From Magnolia sinica (taxonomy: Eukaryota > Streptophyta > Magnoliopsida > Magnoliales > Magnoliaceae), in contig NC_080583.1 of NCBI RefSeq assembly GCF_029962835.1, forward strand, positions 248,001 to 312,000: a stretch of DNA of 64,000 nucleotides, in the 5' to 3' direction. Within the stretch, counting starts at the first letter, position 1, and every line of letters begins with the position of its first letter. Shown in pieces: positions 23,669-35,600 of this stretch. The notes below the pieces were generated by a model that was not told the origin of the DNA, searched no databases, and worked only from the letters and a program-made list of their open reading frames with translations. The position numbers and the translations under genes are program-made.

Positions 23669-26600
23669 TCAAACTCGAGATGATGAAGTCAACTTGAGTT
23701 TGGAAACAAGATCACGTAGTCGACCAGGTGGATGAGACTTCGTGAAAATATCGGCAAGTTGATCCTTGGAGGAGATGGATCGAAGATATAGTGTACCCTC
23801 CTGGATGTGGTGCTGATTGAAGTGGCAGTCAATCTCGATATGCTTGGTCCATTCATGAAAAACATCATTATGAGCAATCTGAATGTCACTCCGATTATTA
23901 CAATAAAGAGAGGAACTAGTCGGCTGAGAAACACCCATGTCTGTCAAAAGCCATTGTAGCCACAAAAGTTCAGCTGTAGATCAGCAAGTGCACGGTACTC
24001 AGCCTCAGTATTAGATTGGGCAACAATAGTCTTTTTCTTGCTTCAATAAATGAGAGAAGTACCAAGTAAAAAAGCGATAACCTATAGTGGAGCGACGATT
24101 GTTAGGATCACTGGCCCAGTTAACATCAAAATAAGAGTGGAGCTCCAGAGATGAGTGCGATGAAAAGTGAAGACGATGAAATAAAGTCCCATTGACATAG
24201 CGCAAGATACGAAGAACGACAACATAGTGAGTAGAGCGTGGTGCACTCATAAACTGACTAACCTAGTAAACAGCGTAGGAAATATATGGGCGAGGAACTG
24301 TGAGATAGATGAGACTACCGACCAATTGTCTATACAGAGTAGCATCTGGAAAAAATTCACCGTCAGTAGCAAGAAACTTAACATTATATTCAAGAGGAGA
24401 AGTGCATGTTTTGTTGTCAATCAAGCCTGCTTTTGAAAGCAAGTCAGAAGCATATTTAGCCTGAGATAGATAATAACCATCTGAACCTGAAGTCACATCA
24501 AGATCAAGGAAGTAGTTAAGCTGCCCTAAGTCATTCATCTCAAATTTCTTACTCAAAAAGTGCTGAAGATCTCGAATACTAGAGAGATCATCCCCTGTAA
24601 TGATCATGTCATCAACATAAAAAAGAATAAGAATAGTACCGACACCAGTAGTTCAAAGAAATAGTGTAGAGTCATATATATGCACTAGGGACAAAGCCCT
24701 GTTGAGCAACAACAGAACTAAATTTGGCAAACCAGGCTCGAGGGGCCTGTTTGAGACCATAAAGAGTACGATGAAGACGACAGACTTTGTGAGGAAGATA
24801 GTCATGACTAGGTGATGGATGCATATAAACTTCCTCAGCAAGATCACCATTCAAGAAGACATTTGTGATATCCATTTGAAAAGTTGCCAATAACGCACAG
24901 CAGCTATTGCAAACAAAGATCTAACAGAGGTAAGTCGAGCAATAGGAACAAAAGTCTCCTCATAGTCATTACAATACTCCTAAGAGAAACCCTTCGCAAC
25001 AAGGCGAGCTTTGTATCGTTCCACTGATCCATCTGCCCGAGTCTTGATTTTGTAAACCCACTTACATCCAACTGCAGACTTTCTGAAAGGCAAATTCACC
25101 AAGTTTCAAGTATGAGTTTTGGTAAGAGCATCTAGTTCATTAGACATAGCTTTCTTCCAAAGAGGGTCAGTCACGATCGATAAGTGTGAGGTTCATGAAG
25201 AGTAACAAGGGCATAAAAACAATGATAGTCTTGAAGATGAGAAAGACGGGCTCTTACTCTAGTGGAGTGACAAAGTACAGGTACCTGGACAGGCTCAGGG
25301 GCTGTTGATGTAGCAGGAGGATCACCAGACGTGTCAGTTATATCAGGAGCAGCCGAAGAAAGAACGTCTGAGGAACTTAATATCTCTGCAGAGGAGTCAG
25401 GTACTAGAGCAATAGATGGATTAATAAAAATATGAGCACAATTAGAAGAGGACTGTGAAAAAAGAGAAAGACTCATAAACATCTTATGTTCTCAAAACTC
25501 CACATGACGAGAAATACGAAGACGTTTGGCTATGGGATTATAGCAACGATAACCTTTTTGAGTGAAATCATAACTAAGAAGGCAACAGAGTCTACATCGT
25601 AGTTCAAGTTTGATGCATTCATGTGTAAGAAGAGTAACAAAACAAACACAATCAAAAACTCAAAGCAAGGAATAGTTAGGGATTATACAATGGAGAAGCT
25701 CAAAAAGAGTTTTATTGTGGATGGTAGGTGAGGGAGTACGATTGATAGTGTAGACAACAGTGAGAGCAGCTTCACCCCAAAAGCGTTCTGGAAGAGAAGC
25801 AGAAATGAGAAGTGCTCTTACCGTATCTAGAATATGATGATGTTTACGTTCTGCTCGACCATTCTGTTGAGAGATGTAGGGAAAATAATGATAAGAGACT
25901 GTTCCATTTTGTTGTAAAAGGGCAAGAAAAGATTTATCTTTGTATTCCATAGCATTATTCGAACCAAAAATTTTAATGGTACAAGAAAATTGAGTGTGTA
26001 CCATTTTGTGAAAATTATGGTAAACATTTGTGAGTTTAGACTGGTGCTGTAAAAGATAAATCCAAGTATAACGACTGTAATCATTTACAAAGATAACAAA
26101 ATACCGAGATATCGCCTCAATCGAAATCGGGGCGGGACCCCAAATATCAAAATGGACTAAGTCAAAAGGTACAGAAGAAAAAAATTCACTTTTATTAAAA
26201 GATAAATGTGTCTGTTTTCCAAGACGACATGAAACACAACCATCGGTAGTATATATGACACGATTGAGAGAAAGAGTATTTTTATGGGAGAAGATGGTGG
26301 AATCAGATGTCATGTAATTACAACAGGCAGAGTTTATAAACCACTGAGATTTACCTGGGGTGACGGACATGTCAGTTGAGGATTGAGACAAAACCTGGTG
26401 AATTAAGTCATTCACGTCAGCTGCAGTAAGAGAAGTGGACTGAGGTGGAGTCTCGAGTACAGGAGGATCAGATGAAGCGACCGCAGCTGTTTGTTGGGAA
26501 GCTTTTTTCTGCCTAGAATACTGGAACTTGCGGCATTCATCAATGGTATGACCCGTTCGTTTACACCACTTGCAAAAATCAGGCTTAGAGGTGGATTGAG

Positions 26601-27204
26601 AGGAAGAACGTCCAGCAGAAGACTGAGAAGCACCATGAGAAGTAGTGACCATAACTATGTCAGAAGATTGCATCTTCATAGTGGAACGTCGAGTTTCTTC
26701 AGAGATGAGTTCAACAACTGCAACATCTAATGTTGGAAGTGGCTAATGGTGAAGAAGAGAAGCTCGAGTAGATTCAAAATCATCTTGAAGAGCCATCATA
26801 AAGTGCATAAACTTCCGTTGATCAAGCCAGGTGACAAATGTTTGAATGCCTTTAGAACATTCCAACTTAGGGTCTACGGTAGATAAATGTTCCTAAAGAT
26901 GATTAGTTTGAGAATAAAAATTAGCAATAGATTGACCTCGGTCTTAACGCATTTGATAGAGTTTAGCTTCCAGTTGAAACTCCAATGAAGCATTATAGGT
27001 GTTGTTGTATCTTTTTGTCAGAAAGTCCCAAGCAACTTTAGTATTCCTAAGTCGTGAAAGAAGACTATTGATTGATGGAATGGAAGTGTTGATGAACCAA
27101 GACAGAATTTTGTAGTGAATACTTTCCCACTCTTCCTGACGAGATGCAAAGGCATCGTCTTTCTCACCATCTCTCGGCGTAGGTTGAATGACTGCTCCAG
27201 TCAC
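23669..27204 (-). pseudogene. Copia gag-pol, broken by stops and active-site losses
   Basis: Gag UBN2-like part at 27204-26944 (WESIHYKILSWFINTSIPSI). At 26679-25660 there is a zinc knuckle CKWCKRTGHTIDEC, a protease region WFINSACCNYMT, in which the usual catalytic Asp is Asn, and integrase with FDIWGP and QQNGRAERKH but Asn at the middle catalytic Asp (FGSNNAMEY). RT follows at about 24890-24263, with DITNVFLNGDLAEEVYM, LYGLKQAPRAWF and the YVDDM box at about 24610. RNase H is at 23965-23669 (HIEIDCHFN, KDQLADIFTKS). At least four frame breaks separate these pieces, so no polyprotein can be made. Confidence 0.85.
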
Positions 27205-27489
27205 ATAACGCCATAATCAACGTCCTTTTAAAAAGACTTTCATATTCTGAGCCCATAGACTATAATTGGATCCATCCAATATAAGATCATTAGGACGGAC
27301 AATTGAATCAAGACTCGAGACAGATGAAGAAATATTGAAGGTGGCGTAAGCTAGCAGAGGAAGAAGGAGGCGATAGGTAGAGATCTTTTACGGGAGGAAA
27401 GTTCAGTACCTTGCGAATCTGTTTTTAGACAAAATGTTCCAGATTGGACTACAAAAAAGGAGGAAAAGAACTCCAAACAACCGTTACCT

Positions 27490-27690
27490 TCACAAAGAGA
27501 GAGATTGTTGTAGAAATTTTGTATTTCAATGTGTGTATAAACTATACAAAGAGGGCCTATTTATATGTGAATGAGGCCAAACAATTATAGAAGGACAAAA
27601 AATACAAAGAATAATATCGTAATATGCCAAAGAATATTATTGTAATATTCTGCCACATACATGGTAACAAGATCACACAATATTCTAACA
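27490..27690 (-). repeat. 5' LTR of the copia element
   Basis: On the element's strand it begins TGTTAGAATATTGTG (27690 downwards). It pairs with the 3' LTR with scattered substitutions and small indels, so it is not a very recent insertion. The inner boundary lies between 27490 and 27506. Confidence 0.7.
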
Positions 27691-28955
27691 GGCTAAAGTC
27701 AAGATGTATTGTATTACAATATGCCAAGGTATATTCGAACAAACCTTAATGACATTATTAGTAGCGAAGAATGAAATAAAAACTTAATATTAAAAAAACT
27801 AAAATTATTAATTTTTAATTATTTCACTTGATTATGAACTCAAGCATATTATCTTATATAAATCTAGCTAGCTTTACAGCTGTTGAACTTTTAAAAGCCC
27901 AATTAACAACCCAATCACTTATTTAAGTTTGTTTTAATATTTCCTTCATCTTCACTCTTCGGCATTATTTGAATATTTGAAAACATGAGGAGGCAAAGGG
28001 AGAAAAAAAAAGAAAACATTTCTTGAGGAGTGATTTTCTTTTTGGGATTTTTATTGTAAAATGATTCCAGGATTTGGATATTACTGAACAATATATTCAT
28101 TAATAGATTTTCTTACAAGGAGCCTTTTTAGAAGAAAAATTACACTATTATCCTTGTTTAATTTTTTCTTTACAAAGTGGAGAATTCATAATTATAAGGC
28201 TCATGCGGTATGTGTTTAACATCCAATCCAAACAAAAAATGCACACCAAACAAAAATATATGATGGATCCGATAAGAAGGCAGGCCAATCCAAAAACAAA
28301 AAAAAATACATACAACAGTCAAAACATCAAAATTCAAGCGTGGCCCATCTAGGACTTAATTGGCCTGATTTTTGGTTTATGTGATCATCATGGCGGGTTG
28401 TATATATTTGATTGGTTGGATGATATACACATACCACATGGGTCCCACACCTTAACTTTCACTCATTTTTAAAGAAAAACTTGGGTGAGGGTATTTTTAT
28501 CTTTCAGCCTCACTGTTATTTCTAATAGGGAAGGCATTGTTTGGTAAAACATTGATTCCCATGAAATTTTATTGTAAAAATACCCTTTTTAATGCTTTAT
28601 TCTCTCTATTTAAAGTCGCTTTTTGTTTCTTTATAACTTTTCCTGAAACTTAGACCACCAGACAGCTCATGTCATCGTGCACAAATTACATTGGCCGATC
28701 AATCTCACCCATCCGCAAGGTGGGCCTAGGTAGGGTTGTTAGATTAGGACCTGAGATTACAGTGTTCTTTGCAAACTGAAGTCGCCTACAATCTACATGG
28801 GCCCCACAAAAATAGATTATTTAAGTTGTTGGATTCGATATGTATCACGTCTATTTTTCTATTATAAAATGTTGACCGTCCACTATTGTCAAGCGTACAA
28901 CAGTCAGATTTCTCCGCTGCTTACGAGGAAACGAACTGGAACAAAAGGGTGGGAC
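27691..28955. other. Intergenic AT-rich stretch
   Basis: No gene was recognised. There are long A/T runs at 27780-28180. 'CATGGGTCCCACACC' near 28438 is a fragment of foldback-repeat vocabulary without a partner arm. Confidence 0.4.
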
Positions 28956-28959
28956 AGTG

Positions 28960-29458
28960 GACGGACGCGGATTGTGTAGTGAAGACTCCGTTGGGTCCAC
29001 CGTGATGTTCATGTTTTATCCACACCGTCCATCCGTTTTTCCAGATCATTTTAGAAAAATGAATCAAAATTGAAGATATCCAAAGCTCAATTGGACCCAC
29101 CACAAGAAACAGTGGTAATTGAACGCTCACCGTTGAAAGCTTCTCGAGGGCCACAGAAGCCTTGGATCAAGCTTATATATATATATTTTTATCCTTCATC
29201 CATGTCTCTGTGACATTATGAACAGGTTGGATGAAAAATAAAAATCACTGTAAGACCCTACGAAGGTTTCAACGGTCGATACCATCATCCCCACTGTTTT
29301 CTATGGTATGGTCCACTTGAGATTTGAATATGCTTAAATTTAGTCAAATACCCTAAAATAATCTGCAAAAACATATGGACGGCGTGGATAATGACACATA
29401 CATAAAGGTGGGCCCTACAGAGTTACTCACTACACAATGGGCGGACAATCCGAATAGA
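28960..29458. repeat. Foldback repeat abutting the DUF21/CBS gene promoter
   Basis: Left end 'CGGATTGTGTAGTGAAGACT' and right end 'AGTTACTCACTACACAATGG' are inverted. The arms pair for about 220 bp ('CACACCGTCCATCCGTTTTT' against 'ATATGGACGGCGTGGATAAT'). It ends about 155 bp before the start codon, leaving a very short unique promoter. Confidence 0.7.
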
Positions 29459-29472
29459 ATGGTTATACTGTC

Positions 29473-29614
29473 CACGTGATCCTGTAGCAGTGTATATACT
29501 CATTTGGTTTGGGGGGGGTTGGGTGATTGATTGAAGTTGAGTTACAGAAAGGGTAGCAAAGGAAAGGGAAAGAGAGGAGAGAGAGAGAGAGAGACAGAGA
29601 GAGAGAGAGGTAGG
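29473..29614 (+). promoter_or_regulatory. Proximal promoter and leader of the DUF21/CBS gene
   Basis: A G-box core CACGTG is at 29473-29478 and a TATA-like TATATA at 29492-29497. A purine-rich GA-repeat tract at about 29575-29609 follows, then ATG at 29615. The order and spacing fit a plant core promoter with a transcription start near 29520-29530. The assignment is from motif reading only. Confidence 0.5.
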
Positions 29615-32600
29615 ATGGGAGCAGACGTGGCATGCTGTGGTACGACGTTTTCACTATACGTGGTCGTGATCGTTGGGTTAGTATTGTTTGCTGGTTTGAT
29701 GGCTGGGCTGACACTGGGCCTAATGTCCCTTGGCCTCGTCGATCTGGAAGTCCTCATCAAATCCGGCCGTCCTCAGGACCAGAAGCACGCCGGTCTCTAT
29801 TACTACTCCCACTCACCCCATTTCTCTTTTTCTTCCTTTTATTTCTTTTTAATTACTCGATTATCGTGGCTTTCTTGTTTCTTCATCTTCTATAATCGAT
29901 TTCTATATTGAATTTATGAAATTGCTTTTGTTAGCTTCTATAATCTGTTTGTTCACACATACACGCATACATACCTACTTTCTTCTTGTAACTTCAACTT
30001 ACCTTCAAACAGACAAAAACTGACTTACCTGTGACTTCAACTTACCTCCAAATAGGTAACGTAATATTGCCAATCCAAGCTTTTCATCAGATGAGACCCT
30101 CATTTATGTTAGCTGGCCCAAGAATCAGACAAGTCAATTCATCAATAAGGGTCGTTTGGATGCCTGTAAATGGTTCAAGTGGTAAATCATTTACAGCCTA
30201 TCCTGTTTGGCTGTAAGCTGTAAATGATTGTTTGTGTTTGGATCAAGGTGTTCCATAACGGTAATGGTGGCCATAATGGCCACCACCGTTACTGTTATTA
30301 TATGGGACGTTATGGTTGATACAGCCTTTTTATTTTATTTTTGAAAAAAAATCCTGTTTCAAGATGGTTACGGGTCTGTTACAGGCCATTACGGGCAAAT
30401 ATTATTATTTTGTTACGGCCATAATGCAGGGGCATTTTCACACTGGGCTCGAGTGGGGTCGCCTGTTGGATGCAGGGGCACACTCGGGGTGGGTGACCCA
30501 TGCGATTTGGGGTCCATGGGGGAGGTCTCGTGTTCGAGACTCCTTACCAGGGGTGAGTAATGCGCATTTCACACCGGGCTCGAGTGGAGTAGCCCGTGGG
30601 ATGCGGGGACACACTCGGTGTGGGCGGCCCATGTGATTTGAGGCCCACGAAGGGGGTTCGGCTGAGGTCCTAACCCATGAGATATGGGGCCTGGGCTATG
30701 GGATAAAGGGATTAATTCGCCATACTCTAACAGTTCGAGCTTTTAGAGCAAGTGGTTAATTGTCCTACATCAAATTGGTATCAGAGCGGGAGGTCTCGTG
30801 TTCGAGACTCCTCACCGGAGGTGATTAATGCAGGGGCATTTTCACACTGGGCTCGAGTGGGGTCGCTTGTTGGATGCAGGGGCACACTCGGGGTGGGTGA
30901 CTCATGCGATTTGGGGTCCATGGGGGAGGTCTCGTGTTCGAGACTCCTTACCAGGGGTGAGTAATGCGCATTTCACACCGGGCTCGAGTGGAGTAGCCCG
31001 TGGGATGCGGGGACACACTCGGGGTGGGCGGCCCATGTAATTTGAGGCTCACGAAGGGGGTTCGGCTGAGGTCCTAACCCATGAGATATGGGGCCTGGGC
31101 TATGGGATAAAGGGATTAATTCGCCATACTCTAACAGTTCGAGCTTTTAGAGCAAGTGGTTAATTGTCTTACATCAAATTGGTATCAGAGCGGGAGGTCT
31201 CGTGTTCGAGACTCCTCACCGGAGGTGATTAATGCAGGGGCATTTTCACACTGGGCTTGAGTGGGGTCGCCTGTTGGATGCAGGGGCACACTCGGGGTGG
31301 GTGACCCATGCGATTTGGGGTCCATGGGGGAGGTCTCGTGTTCGAGACTCCTTACCAGGGGTGAGTAATGCGCATTTCACATCGGGCTCGAGTGGAGTAG
31401 CCCGTGGGATGCGGGGACACACTCGGGGTGGGCGGCTCATGTGTTTTGAGGCCCACGAAGGGGGTTCGGCTGAGGTCCTAACCCATGAGATATGGGGCCT
31501 GGGCTATGGGATAAAGGGATTAATTCGCCATACTCTAACAGTTCGAGCTTTTAGAGCAAGTGGTTAATTGTCCTACATCAGGCCATTTCAGCCCCATAAT
31601 GCAAAACGATTATGGTTGTTACTGTTACATAACCATTTTTGTATACCATGGTTTGGATAGCCTTGTAAACTGTTTTAGTCCTATAAATGGAGGGCTAATC
31701 TTTCCAATTATGGCTGTTAGGTTGTAAATGTAGAGCCTGTAAATGAAATCACAGTTTTTTGCCTGTAAATCAAATGAGGCCGAAAGCTGTAAATGATTTA
31801 CAGCCTATAAATCATTTACAGGCATTTTTCAGCATCCAAACACATACTGTAAATCAGTTACAGTTAGCCCCATTTACAGGTATCCAAACGACCCCTAAAG
31901 AATTAATTAACATAAAAGTAGGGTTAGAAAAGGCCAATGTCCAAACTTCAGTTCATGTATGTTGCCCACTTCATAATTAGCCGAGGGATTCTTTGAACAG
32001 AGCACATTGGCATTGGGGCCAACCTGATGAATGGCTTGAATCTCTCACACATGTGCTAGTGCTACATGCATGGAGACTTAGTAGAGCTTCTATATGTGAA
32101 CATTGTAATGCTTTTCTCTATTTATGAAGGTTTAACCTCGTTCTCACCCATAGAGGAAGCTAATTTCCATGCTTCTATGTGTTTTCTATACTCCTTTGTA
32201 CTAGGTTTAACCTCATTCTCACCCATAGAACATTGTAAGTATATTTATTCAAGTACAATCCTCGTTAATGTTTCAAGTGATTGATTTTGGCAGCAAAGAT
32301 ATTTCCTGTGGTGAAAAATCAGCATCTATTGCTATGCACTCTTTTGATTGGAAATTCTCTTGCAATGGAGGTGTGTAATTTCATACATAAACTCCCTTAT
32401 TCATGCAATTCTGAAATTCGTTGTCTGTGGTTCTTGCTTTACTGGAACATTATTTTGCTGTTCTTTACTATGTTGTTTGCATGTTCTTTGTCATAGTCAC
32501 TTCCAATTTTCTTGGACAAGCTTGTGCCTCCTTGGGCTGCCATAGTGCTATCCGTGACTTTGATACTCATGTTCGGAGAGGTGATTACATTCAAACTCCA

Positions 32601-35600
32601 CATATAGTTTAACCTGGCTTACTTTTGCTAGGCCCACTAACTCGCTTGTTTGTTTGTTTATGTAAATTACAGATACTACCACAAGCCATTTGCACTCGCT
32701 ATGGCATGGCTGTAGGGGCGACAATGGCACCACTTGTCCATGTTCTCCTATTGCTGTTTTTCCCAGTTGCTTATCCTATCAGTAAGGTACTATCATTTTG
32801 TTTCTTTTCTTACCCATTCCCTCAGTAAGGTACCACTCCAATAGATGTCTTCTGCGTACTTTTAGTTTAAGGCATAGTTTTATTGTTTCATTGAAGCATT
32901 TTTTTTTTTTTCAGCAAAAGAGGTATCCCGAGATTTTACATTTTATAACTGTCATGTTGATTGGACTATATTTGCATGCGATGGTTTACTGGTTTTGGAA
33001 AATAACATTGCTGTGGCTTTGACTTGTTTTTTTGTTTTCCCTTTGATATTGTGTGCAGATGCTTGATTGGTTGTTGGGTAAGGGGCATGCTGTTCTTTTA
33101 CGGAGAGCAGAGCTTAAGACATTTGTGGACTTTCATGGAAATGAGGTATTGCATTCAACGTAGATTTGCCTAGACTTGCTGCAACAACTGATTTGGCTGC
33201 TCTTTCCCAATCTCCCTTATGTTTCATATTGCTAAGAAGTCTCTGGAAATAGAAAAAGAACGAAACTAAATGTCGAATAGTGCTGGACAACTTGACATTA
33301 TGGTCCAGTCAATATCTTGGCATGAAATGTCAATTGCGGTAAGATTGTATCATTTTCATAAGATCATACTATGACTTCTAGAATATACTTCGCAGTTTCG
33401 TCAACACCATTTTCCAAGCACCCACGTGCAATCAGCATACGCAACTAAAGGGATCTAGAGCACATAATTCGCTAATATAGAATGAAAATCTTGGCATCAT
33501 TTCAAGTCTTCATATTGATTTCCATCTTAAAATGCATTTTCGTATCGAGTTGGACAAATAGTAACTATAGGATCTCCCAAGAGAGGATCCATGCTAGTCA
33601 TAGTTATTTTAGGCACTGAAAGGGAAATTTTGCAATTATCTATTTCAATATTTGGTCAAAACCCATGCAACATATATTCTCATAGCTCTTGCCTGATCTT
33701 TTTGATATGTGCATTATCCCTTGGACTCTTGTTTAATTGGAACTGAAAAGCAAAAGGCTTAGGAAAATTGCCTGAAGGTCTTTAATTTATGGTATAGTTA
33801 AAGTGGTGCTCGTTCTGGCCTAAGAAAATTTGTTATCTGCCACGGCTTAATGAGACAAAAGTCCTCTGATCGAGCTGTGGTTCTTGTTAGCTTCTCTCGG
33901 TCTTTGTACTAGAGCACTTCGAAGTTGGAATGCAGTGATCAGTTGAATTACTCAAAATTACAAATCTTCTTTTCCATGCTTTTTCGGTTCTAGAAGTTGG
34001 TTGTTAAGATCATTCTTTATTTGGATCAATGAGTTTATCAAGATATCTTCTTCCAAGATATGATATGATACTCTTTTTGTTAGACTGGTCTCAAGCTTTT
34101 ATGTTGACATTTTAGTTACTGTGAGTCTGTGACATAATTGGCACCTGTGGTTAGCATCTGTATTGAAATTTAATGCTGGAATAATGCCTTCTATATTGTG
34201 CTTAACAGGCTGGAAAAGGTGGAGATTTAACACACGATGAGACAACCATCATTGCTGGAGCCCTTGAAATGACTGAAAAGACAGCAAAAGATGCAATGAC
34301 CCCCATATCCAAAGCATTTTCTCTTGATCTGGATGGCACCCTTGATGTGTGAGTTTGTCATTTCCTATAATAAGCGACAAGCTCATTTAGTCACGTTCTA
34401 TTATATATTTTAGTTGTCTCTTCCTAAATGTGTTTTTTCCCCCTCCTTCCAGGCAGACATTGAATTCAATAATGACAAACGGTCATAGTAGAGTTCCTGT
34501 TTATATAAGAAATCCCCGTAACATAATTGGACTCATCCTGGTAAGTAAAGATTTCATAAACAAGACTTTGATTTGTTTGATTTACAATTCTAGCTGCACT
34601 GCATAGAAATAAAAATGGAAGTTTGTCTTCGTGGACTGCCAAGAGAGATGAAAATGGGAGTTTCGGTCTTTATGAAAAGACGTCCTTGAGTTTTCCTTTT
34701 GTTTCATGTGACTGCTGTGAGATGTATCTTGTTCTCTTAAAACCAAACTGTTTGGTGTCCTCAATTCCAAGGCAGTTTGTGACTTCATCAGGGAGTTCCT
34801 CCAAAAGGGGGCGTACAAGGAACTTGAAGCATGCTTTTGGATTACATTGTTTTCAAGGACATTGAAGCTTGACTTACACCCCTTAGAACTGGGGACTAAT
34901 AAATGGTTGCATTATGTGCATGATTTTTTTATTAGAACCATTGTTGAGACCTTGACCAAAATTTAAAATTAGAAACTTTTGTGTTGAGGAAACTCATTAA
35001 GTTGTTGTTGGAGTTTTACAAGTTCAAAGAACTTTTTCTGCAGTCAGATTGCTCAAGTTTTTGAGTAAATCGAGTGTGTGGCTCTTGATTTTCAAGCAAT
35101 CCATTATTATTAATTTTTTTTTCAAGTACATGATGCTATTGTTTTGGGTTCTAAGAAAATCAAGTTGATCCAAGTTTTAAAAGACTCAATGACCTATAGT
35201 TTAACTAAGTATATAGTCCTTGATAGGGGAGCATGATTCATGTAGCTGATCCCAATTAGTTGGGATTAGGCCTATTAATGCAGGGGTTTTTTCACACCGG
35301 GCTCGAGTGGAGTGGCCTGTGTGACGCAGGGGCACACTCAGGGTGGGCGGCCCATGTGAGGCGAGACCCGTGTGAAGTGGGGCCCATGAGGGAGGTTCAG
35401 CCAAGTGCCTGACCCATGTGAAGTGGGGCCTGGGCTATGAGATAAAGGGATTGATTCACCACGCTCTATCAATTCAAGCTTTTAGAGTAAGTGGTTAGTT
35501 GTCTTGCATTAAAGTATTATCAAATATAGAGGTCTCATGTTCGAGACTCCTCACTGGGGGTGATTAATGCAGGGGCATTTTCACACCAAGCTCGAGTGGG

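Larger units (their letters stand above)
23427..27690 (-). mobile_element. Ty1/copia retrotransposon, complete outline but inactive
   Basis: Two matching LTRs bracket gag, protease, integrase, RT and RNase H in the copia order on the minus strand. The polypurine tract (plus-strand 'TCCCCCCTCAAACTC', 23662-23676) abuts the 3' LTR. The 4.3-kb length is near the family norm. The flanks AGCTA (23422-23426) and GGCTA (27691-27695) match at 4 of 5 positions, a possible old target duplication. The primer-binding site is not the usual Met-tRNA form and could not be assigned. It is intergenic, between the nucleotidase and DUF21/CBS genes. Confidence 0.85.
30149..31895. mobile_element. PIF/Harbinger-like MITE in intron 1, outer shell of a nest
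   Basis: Left end GGGTCGTTTGGATGCCTGTA and right end TACAGGTATCCAAACGACCC(C) are inverted. TAA flanks both sides (30146-30148 and 31896-31898). The subterminal DNA repeats 'TGTAAATCATTTACAG' words in both orientations. Without its insertion it would be about 340 bp. Confidence 0.75.

Noticed and set aside
30790-30812. tRNA-like 'GTGTTCGAGACTCC' box B motif
   Set aside because: No A box, cloverleaf or acceptor stem fits; the motif lies in the TRIM internal segment beside the primer site.
30316-31567. Repeated 64-111 aa ORFs on both strands
   Set aside because: They are periodic copies of the same TRIM LTR sequence, not proteins.
30422-31580. Regularly spaced repeats as a CRISPR-like array
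   Set aside because: Units are 351/53 bp with a plant tRNA primer site and a 5-bp target duplication; this is a retroelement in a plant genome.
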